From positions 1 through 32,501 of the forward strand of contig NW_022204945.1 in NCBI RefSeq assembly GCF_008831285.2: a DNA stretch of 32,501 bases, given 5' to 3'. Positions 29,768 to 32,501 of this stretch are shown here, piece by piece (the stretch's first letter is position 1; each line of letters opens with the position of its first letter). The translations under genes were made by a program, and so were the position numbers. A model generated the notes under the pieces. The model saw only the letters and a program-made list of their open reading frames with translations. It was not told the DNA's origin and did no database searches. This DNA is from Nymphaea colorata (taxonomy: Eukaryota > Streptophyta > Magnoliopsida > Nymphaeales > Nymphaeaceae).

Positions 29768-31314
29768 ATGTCTGGCAATAACAACAACAGCAAGAAGGAG
29801 TACATCGACATTCCTCTCAACGTGGAGGAGACACCGCTTCACCTCTACGAGCGCTTCACCACCTACAAGTTCCCCGCCGACCCCGTCGACCTCGGCTTCG
29901 ACTTCATCACCCGCCTCGACGACGCAGTCCGATCCAATGACCACAAGAACGAGTTGCTCTCCCTCTACCTCAACTACTACCAGCCCGCCAACGCGCAACG
30001 CTTCCAGGATAAGGACTGGCCCGCCAGCTTCGAAATTGAAGGTAGCAGTTCCACCACTTAGCCAAATACGAGGATAAAGATTTCAATGCCAAAGTGCAGA
30101 CCCTCTACAACGAACTCAGACTGCGCAACCAGTTCGAAAGACTCAAAACCTACGAGAATTCTCGAGTTTTGGATGTGGCAGAGTAGGCCTGGGAAAACTA
30201 CGAGTCTATCTTCACAAGAGAGAGCAAGGAAGTGGTGATCCCCGCAATCGTTGCCTGGGAGATCCTGGAGAATTCCTCTTCCAGCTGACCCGCTACCACC
30301 AGCTCACCCAGACCTGGGCTGACAAATCCTAAATCGACGCCAGCGTCTTCGGCCTTGCCCAAAGCAGAAAACTGTTGCAGGGTTTGGTAGCCTTGACTGC
30401 AAGAGAGGACATCCGCAGCACCCCCAGTCGCTAGAACTTGGCTACTTCGCAGTGGTGCCTTAGCTCCCTCTAGGTCTACGAGGGCAACTACAAGCAGGCG
30501 CTGGAGACATTGTCTCGCATTTCGCTGACTGACTTGTCAATCTACTCCCGATCGATCGGAGTTCTGCTTGCATTGTTCCTCACCGCCAGCTACGCCTACT
30601 TCATGCTGGAGCAGTACAAGTAGTCGGCAAGGCTGGCCGAAATGTTCCTGGTCTTCTTCCAGAAGAACAAGAAGTACTTTTCAGGAGTGATTGGGGAGGC
30701 ATCGTTACTCGCCAGTTCGAAAAACTTGCCAGTCTCCTCTGCCTCAGCTACATCTTCCTCGAGGAAAAACCCAAAACCATCATCCTATAGGTGTTCAAGA
30801 CCACCACCATCAAACTGAAGGACAAAGTCCACAGAGAAAGGCTTGTGACAAGTACACCAAACTGAAACAAAACGACACCTCCACCTTCCTCAAGCTTTTC
30901 CACCACGCTGCACTTCCTTCCCTCATCACACCCGTAAATCCTGCATAACATAGACTTAGGCAGTGCAATAGTTGGTGCTTGGCCGATTCCGCGCCCTCCA
31001 GACCATCACTCTCAATACTATCTGCAGCATTACACCCAAATCACTGTCCAAAAAGTTGCCTCGCTCCTCAAGATCAGCTAGTCTTAGTCTTGGCTCGCAT
31101 CGAAAGCTTCAACAAGGTCTCAACTGGCGGTGCTCCTTGGGACCGCTCCATCATGGAACCTCTGCTCAGCCAGACACGCAAAGTGCACGTAGAGGTGGCT
31201 GAGGGAGTGATAAAGCTGGACACTGATGAGACCAACGCCCACGAAGGCTTCAACGAGTGGGAGCAATACCGTAAGGAGATTTCCTGGCTCACTGAAAAAG
31301 TCAATTCCCTTTGA
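29768..31314 (+). CDS. Translation initiation factor eIF3 subunit L
   Basis: About 515 residues (animal eIF3L is about 564). The start ATG is 29768 (MSGNNNNSKKEY), with an in-frame alternative at 29759. Matching blocks are GEFLFQLTRYHQL (family EFIYQFQSFSQYR), DKS[E]IDASVFGLAQSRKLL (TAA near 30331 at a glutamate), VYEGNYKQALETLSRISL (family LLGDYYQAIKVLENIEL), MLEQYKESARLAEMFLVFFQ (family MRRYQDAIRVFANILLYIQ), LPSLITPVNP and, in the PCI part, LARIESFNKVSTGGAPWD. eIF3L is part of the eIF3 complex that organises the 43S initiation complex. Phase changes near 30045, 30270, 30718, 30840 and 30965-31080 are consistent with one miss each. Confidence 0.75.
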
Positions 31315-31386
31315 TCTGTGTAGACCTCATTCAATCACATCACATCCTAAAACAGCAGCTATGCACGTATAAAAATGTTGAAACGA

Positions 31387-32314
31387 TCATGTTCTGCGCT
31401 TGCGACGGGAGTACTTCTAGTAAATCTTGAAGGCCTCCTGGGTCTTCTCTAGCGCGTGGTTCACCCGCTTCTTGAGACTGTCTCGCGCACTGACTCTTCG
31501 TTGAGCCGGTAGCTTGAGGTGGAGTAGTCCCCGAAGGATGATTTGTGGACTTTGGGGCGTGGCTGCGGGTGGTTGATAAGAGAGTAAGAAGTGCCGGCTG
31601 TAAAGGAGAGTTGCTGGAGTCACGCGAAGACACTGCCTGCAATACAATATTGGGCTCTCTTTGCGATCTGCTTCCTTCACTACTACTAGAATGCCGACTT
31701 TTTAGCTTCAATCTGCTCAGCTTTCCTTCCATTTCTGTCAGTCTCTTGTCCAGTCGCTGCGAGTGCTCCGACTTTTGCGTGTCTGAGTGGCCTTTGAGAG
31801 AGTTGCGGAAGCCGAAATGCGCATCTAGCAGTCTGTCCAGCGCTCCCTGGTACTCCGCTGCCAGTGCTTTCCTTTAATTTTATTCAGCTAGCTGGAAGTT
31901 GAGGCCAACGAAAAGCTTCGGCTCCCCTCCACTAGTCACTCCCAGGCTTTCCAAACGCAGCTCTGTGCGGATACCCGCCTCCGCCAGCTTCCCCAGACAC
32001 TCCTGCAGCTTATCCCTGACAGCTGCCACGAAGGCACCCTCTGCTGTCCTTGAAGATTTTGCCAAAGCTTAAGGGACATACTCGTAGTCGAGAGTGAGGG
32101 AGCGTCCGCGCACTTCCTTGGCTCGGAGGACAGCTACGAGGAAGGGCGAGGCGGCCTGGATGAGCCGGTCCAATTTGCGCTGGAGTGAGGAGAAGGGCTG
32201 GTCGGGACGGGCAGCGTGGGAGACGCGCACGACTACCAGTTAGAAGGGCGGTTTTGGGCCGTCGAAGGGGTAGCAGTGCTCCTCCTCTATCGATATTATA
32301 TATTTTTTCCACAT
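31387..32314 (-). CDS. Subtelomeric gene, unknown
   Basis: About 309 residues read right to left from ATG 32314 (MWKKYIISIEEEHCYPFDG). The first 160 residues look globular and alpha/beta (PPFELVVVRVSHAARP, RLIQAASPFLVAVLRAKEVR, LGVTSGGEPKLFVGLNF). A coiled coil follows (SQRLDKRLTEMEGKLSRLKL), then a Ser/Thr/Pro-rich part, and the basic helical end DSLKKRVNHALEKTQEAFKI stopping at 31387. The end depends on phase changes near 31500-31560; without them this strand stops at 31340. No family is recognised. It begins about 130 bases inside the right telomere and reads away from it, and is noticeably GC-rich. Confidence 0.6.
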
Positions 32315-32446
32315 TAATTATTAACCAGCATCGCCTCCGCAGTTCACAACAATACTGGTAATCTCCTAAATCTCCTCCCCACCACTTATAATCCCAGCTC
32401 AAACTGTACGGAAGCCTAATCTACTGAAAAATGGAGAATTTGAGAT

Positions 32447-32501
32447 GGGTTGGGGTTGGGGGGTTGGGGTTGGGGTTGGGGGTTGGGGTTGGGGTTGGGG
32501 T
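32447..32501. repeat. Right telomere, G4T2 repeats with G5/G6 variants
   Basis: About nine TTGGGG units close the chromosome. Most are G4T2, but one tract has six G and one has five. The left end shows no such variants. The start of the array at GGGTTGGGG follows unique sequence ending GAGAT. Confidence 0.97.

Noticed and set aside
12079-31314. Euplotes-type programmed plus-one frameshifting
   Set aside because: Euplotes slips plus one at AAA-TAA/TAG sites; the breaks here need one added base and are not at stop codons.
1-32501. UAR = Gln (Tetrahymena/Paramecium code)
   Set aside because: Possible at some sites, but the most conserved columns (CK1 DDLESLGY, ABCA LTVEEHL and ERER, EF-hand PEEY) call for Glu.
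1-32501. tRNA, rRNA, CRISPR arrays or transposons
   Set aside because: I saw no cloverleaf with a TTC arm, no rRNA core sequence, no spaced direct repeats and no transposase motifs.

Overview
The window is one complete linear macronuclear chromosome of a ciliate. It begins with tandem C4A2 repeats, ends with tandem G4T2 repeats, and is packed with genes between them. TGA is the only stop that makes sense. TAA and TAG occur throughout open, conserved reading frames, and at diagnostic conserved positions they read best as glutamate, not glutamine: the casein-kinase-1 motif DDL[TAA]SLGY, the ABCA motifs LTV[TAG]EHLRFY and VLPQ[TAG]FGVRQ, and the EF-hand lead-in LMP[TAG]EYEQL. UAR=Glu is the peritrich nuclear code (NCBI table 30), so a peritrich ciliate (Vorticella/Carchesium/Campanella relatives) is the best guess. 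This rests on code and telomere only; no rRNA gene is present.

Layout (E = UAR): AlbA_2/Schlafen-like protein (145-1505 +); Aurora-like kinase (1555-2670 +); PEX11 (2699-3521 -); a 546-base AT-rich gap; a type II membrane protein with two GT32-like domains (4068-6566 +); a giant coiled-coil protein (6757-11917 +); a half-size ABCA transporter (12079-15155 +); a CK1-type kinase (15215-16227 +); a secreted purple acid phosphatase (16398-17847 +); a coiled-coil protein (17891-18699 -); a secreted Ig-like/coiled-coil protein (18878-20619 +); EBP2-like ribosome biogenesis factor (20682-21258 +); a long coiled-coil protein with a KES repeat (21272-24741 -); malate dehydrogenase (24923-25950 -); five small or unknown genes and a centrin-like EF-hand protein (26232-29648 +); eIF3 subunit L (29768-31314 +); and an unknown gene (31387-32314 -) that starts about 130 bases from the right telomere. 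These are unrelated single genes, not an operon. Convergent pairs end only 13 to 43 bases apart.

Two features cut across the genes. First, there are extremely short spliceosomal introns: eight GT-AG introns of exactly 20 nt, plus candidates of 17, 23 and 25 nt. Removing them restores frame and protein alignment. Second, many conserved genes (MDH, CK1, ABCA, acid phosphatase, EF-hand protein, eIF3L) change frame inside conserved motifs with no bases to splice out, nearly always as if one base were missing. Undercalled bases in short homopolymers are the simplest explanation; programmed frameshifting or decay cannot be excluded from sequence alone. Gene coordinates therefore give the outer limits, with the breaks listed in each entry.
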